Source: Woeseiaceae bacterium | GTDB lineage: Bacteria > Pseudomonadota > Gammaproteobacteria > Steroidobacterales > Woeseiaceae | Reading direction: 5' to 3' | Length of the DNA: 64,000 nucleotides | NCBI GenBank assembly: GCA_021773115.1 | Contig: JAJFKS010000027.1 | Location: forward strand, 1-64,000 | In this document: piece after piece, positions 61,671 to 64,000 of the stretch | How the letters are laid out: each line of letters opens with the position of its first letter | Numbering within the stretch: position 1 is the first letter of the stretch | Program-made: the position numbers and the translations under genes | The notes under the pieces: generated by a model | Seen by the model: only the letters and a program-made list of their open reading frames with translations | What the model was told of the DNA's origin: nothing | Databases searched by the model: none

Positions 61671-63533
61671 ATGTCAAATTATCAGTCATCCAGTCAATTG
61701 CAACGGAGGGTCTCGCTGACACTGCTGTTGCTGATCGCTGTTTTTGTGCTCATTAGCTATTCCATATTGCGGGCAGTCATTGCACCGGCTTTCGGTGAGC
61801 TGGAAATGGCTGCGGCGAAAGCTGACTTACACCGGGCACAGGCTGCACTCAGTGCAGAAATTGACAATCTCGAAGCCATTACAGCCGACTGGGCACCGTG
61901 GGATGACATCTACTTCTATGTCAGTGGGCTAAATCCAGGTTTTCGGAAATCCAATCTGGATCGTCCAACGCTCACCAACCTGAACCTCGACATGATGGCG
62001 ATATACGCGAGCAACAAACGCTTCGTCTGGGGCCAGATACTGGTCGACGGCGAGGAGGTTGCAATCGATACGCTGGAGATTCTGGATCCCCGGCTTCCGG
62101 CCTCGATCGGACTGACAGAACACCGCAGCGATCAGGACCGAACGGTGGGTCTCGTTCGAACGGAGCTCGGGCTGATGATGATCAGCTCACGGCCGATTCT
62201 TCGTTCAGACGACTCGGGGCCGGTTGCCGGTGCCGTGATCATGGGACAAATTCTCGATGAGCAACATTTGGCAGGGCTTCGTGATCGAACCGAAGTCGAT
62301 ATCGACTGGACGGCGTGGGATTCAGACCATGACGCTAGCGCCGAAGCTCTATTCGCCGCAAAAGAACGCGTCATTCTGGGTAGTCAGCGCTTGAACGATA
62401 TTCACGGCGAGCCAGTGCTGGTCTTGCAAACACGTACACCGAGAAGTATTTCGTCGCTTGGCTCCCAAACCATTCGAGCCGCGGCTTTGCTGGTGATTGT
62501 CGCAGGCGCGCTGGTGTGCGGCGCAATCTGGACCATGCTACGCCACATGGTGTTGCATCCGATCGAAAAACTTGAGAAACATATTGTTGAACTTCGCACC
62601 AGCGGCGACTTGTCACGCCAAATTGTGATGCCGCGCGATGATGAAATTGGTTCACTGGCGCAGCAATTCAATTCCATGACGATGGAAGTTAACGACGCCC
62701 GACAGGCGCTCCTCGATCAGTCGTTCAAAGCCGGCAAGGCTGATATGGCAGCTGAAATCATGCACAACATCCGCAATGCGATGACGCCGATGATCAATGG
62801 ACTTGAGCGCATTCGGAAGTCTTTCAAGGTTGCAGAGAATCTGCGCATTGGTGACGCGATTACTGAACTTGGTAGCCCGGATTGTCCACCGGAGCGCAAG
62901 AACAAATTTTTCGAATATATCTCCGCATCATTCGAGCACATCAAATCGGTCAGCCAAAACTCAATCGAAGACCTGAATGTAGTCTCGGCTCAGGCAAAAC
63001 AAATCGAGGGAATCATTTCTGATCAGGAGAGATTCGCCAACGTGGCACCAGTCGCGGAGATTTTGCAGATGGACCAACTGCTGGACGAGGCAGCCAATAT
63101 TATTCCGCGCGATGAACTGCGTAGCATCGAAGTCCTCCTCGAAGATGGTCTCGACAAACAACGCGTGCAAGCCTATCGAATCGGTTTGTTGCAGGTTATG
63201 GGCAATCTGATTTTGAACGCATACGAATCAATCAAACGAAGCGGAACCGCGGAGGGAAGAATATCGCTCGCTGCTATTGCTGAGGTCGTTAATGAGCGCG
63301 CAATGGTACGCGTAAGTATTCGTGACAACGGCAGCGGCTTCGACTCAGCAACGCGACAGCAGATTTTTCGCCGTGGATTTACGTCAAAGACCAAGGGCGA
63401 ATATGCCGGTCTTGGCTTGCACTGGTGTGCCAATGCCGTGGCCTCAATGGGCGGGCAGATTTTCGCGGAGAGCGCTGGGCAAGGTCGGGGCGCGGCTTTT
63501 CATGTGCTGTTGCCAGCCGCACAGGCTCGATAG
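61671..63533 (+). CDS. CHASE4-type sensor histidine kinase
   Basis: About 620 residues. Membrane helix near 13-35, a periplasmic CHASE4-like domain (NLEAITADWAPWDDIYFYVSG near 65), second helix near 256-280, HAMP (HPIEKLEKHIVELR near 287 to about 335), then a dimerisation helix with EIMHNIRNAMTPM near 360. His is followed by N-x-x-N rather than the common HE/D, as in a divergent kinase group. A GHKL ATPase follows (NLILNAYESI N-box near 512, RDNGSGFD near 556, GLGLHWC G2-box near 583). ATG 61671 is chosen because the membrane helix follows. The response regulator starts 2 bases after the stop. Confidence 0.85.
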   Translation: MSNYQSSSQLQRRVSLTLLLLIAVFVLISYSILRAVIAPAFGELEMAAAKADLHRAQAALSAEIDNLEAITADWAPWDDIYFYVSGLNPGFRKSNLDRPTLTNLNLDMMAIYASNKRFVWGQILVDGEEVAIDTLEILDPRLPASIGLTEHRSDQDRTVGLVRTELGLMMISSRPILRSDDSGPVAGAVIMGQILDEQHLAGLRDRTEVDIDWTAWDSDHDASAEALFAAKERVILGSQRLNDIHGEPVLVLQTRTPRSISSLGSQTIRAAALLVIVAGALVCGAIWTMLRHMVLHPIEKLEKHIVELRTSGDLSRQIVMPRDDEIGSLAQQFNSMTMEVNDARQALLDQSFKAGKADMAAEIMHNIRNAMTPMINGLERIRKSFKVAENLRIGDAITELGSPDCPPERKNKFFEYISASFEHIKSVSQNSIEDLNVVSAQAKQIEGIISDQERFANVAPVAEILQMDQLLDEAANIIPRDELRSIEVLLEDGLDKQRVQAYRIGLLQVMGNLILNAYESIKRSGTAEGRISLAAIAEVVNERAMVRVSIRDNGSGFDSATRQQIFRRGFTSKTKGEYAGLGLHWCANAVASMGGQIFAESAGQGRGAAFHVLLPAAQAR

Positions 63534-63535
63534 TC

Positions 63536-64000
63536 ATGTATACAAAGCTGAATCAGGAATTCATCAAAGTCCTCGTCGCAGACGACGATGAGAGCGTTCT
63601 CGAATGTTATCTGGACGCATTTGGCGACGAAGAACCCACCACTCACATGAAGACACTCGATGTACTGACGGCGGAGCTTTTCGATCCTGGGTCCGATATT
63701 GAGGACCAACCCAAATTCGAGATTGTGGCCTGCAGTCAGGGTGATGATGCTGTAGACGTCGCTGAGGCTGCCAGGAAATGGGGGCAACCGTTTGACGTCG
63801 TTATTCTCGATATGCGCATGCCACCCGGAATTGACGGGCTTGAGGCTGGCCGTAAGATTCGTCAGATCGATCCTGACGTGACTATCGTTTTCGTCAGTGG
63901 CTACTCAGATGTTTCATATTCCGAATTACAGCGTCGTGTACCCCCGCCAATTCGACTGCACTACTTCAACAAACCGCTGTCATTTAGCAAGCTTGCTGAT
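63536..64000 (+). CDS. Response regulator with long insert, cut by window end (partial)
   Basis: 155 residues visible; the frame runs off the window. Receiver-domain motifs: VLVADDDE at 13-20, VVILDMRMPPGIDGLEAG with the phospho-Asp near 95, VFVSGYSD (Ser/Thr switch) near 121 and FNKPLS (Lys) near 144. Between the first acidic pair and the rest lies an extra segment of about 30 residues (starting EEPTTHMKTLDV), longer than in normal receivers. Cognate partner of the upstream kinase by position. The output domain is not visible. Confidence 0.85.
   Translation, partial: MYTKLNQEFIKVLVADDDESVLECYLDAFGDEEPTTHMKTLDVLTAELFDPGSDIEDQPKFEIVACSQGDDAVDVAEAARKWGQPFDVVILDMRMPPGIDGLEAGRKIRQIDPDVTIVFVSGYSDVSYSELQRRVPPPIRLHYFNKPLSFSKLAD

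Noticed and set aside
1..64000. tRNA, rRNA, CRISPR arrays, complete IS elements
   Set aside because: I looked for cloverleaf-like blocks, repeat-spacer patterns and transposase motifs and found none I can support by eye; a covariance-model or profile search would be needed to exclude small RNAs.

Overview
The window comes from a Gram-negative, aerobic, heterotrophic bacterium, most likely a marine or aquatic gammaproteobacterium. This is inferred from three TonB-dependent receptors, c-type cytochrome lipoproteins, a HexR/Zwf/Edd Entner-Doudoroff operon, gammaproteobacterial-style Lrp, LacI and AraC regulators, and moderate GC judged by eye. I cannot assign a genus. I saw no rRNA, tRNA, CRISPR array or complete insertion sequence.

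Layout. 1-722: end of a small DNA-binding-like protein plus a nucleotidyltransferase-fold gene (probable toxin-antitoxin pair). 1125-6599: AraC regulator, TonB receptor, alpha/beta hydrolase and 3-hydroxybutyrate dehydrogenase, which read as a hydroxybutyrate-ester uptake locus. 6600-10990: a decayed accessory stretch with a truncated CPBP protease, a TetR gene, a duplicated operator-like element and a sigma-factor fragment. 10990-13496: a bufferin-type RiPP operon (precursor, MNIO enzyme, DUF2063 partner, DoxX). 13579-19367: FetB-like permease, tandem universal stress protein, two cytochrome c lipoproteins, a beta-CASP hydrolase and an M19 dipeptidase.

19364-43266 is a large alpha-glucan (starch/maltodextrin) utilisation locus. 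It holds malQ with a MipA-type outer membrane protein, a MalA-like TonB receptor, a flavin halogenase-like protein, three separate GH13 amylases, a 2289-residue GH31-GH13-esterase-GH13 protein, a GPH/SLC45-like sugar permease, a membrane winged-helix/TPR regulator and a LacI repressor. Copies of the palindrome TGAATACGTATTCA sit in both divergent promoter regions. 43538-49979 is a trehalose locus (trehalase, MFS permease, TonB receptor, divergent LacI) with its own operator pair of the type TGAAATGCATTTCA.

50081-64000: a Sel1 protein; a tyrosine/homogentisate operon (hppD, VOC protein, fahA, maiA) without hmgA, with a divergent Lrp gene; hexR divergent from zwf-pgl-edd-glk; a glycosyltransferase; and a two-component system cut by the window edge.

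Taken together, the window encodes a path from extracellular alpha-glucan and trehalose through outer-membrane import, periplasmic hydrolysis, inner-membrane permeases, and cytoplasmic MalQ, trehalase and glucokinase, into the Entner-Doudoroff route. Eda (KDPG aldolase) and hmgA are not in the window.
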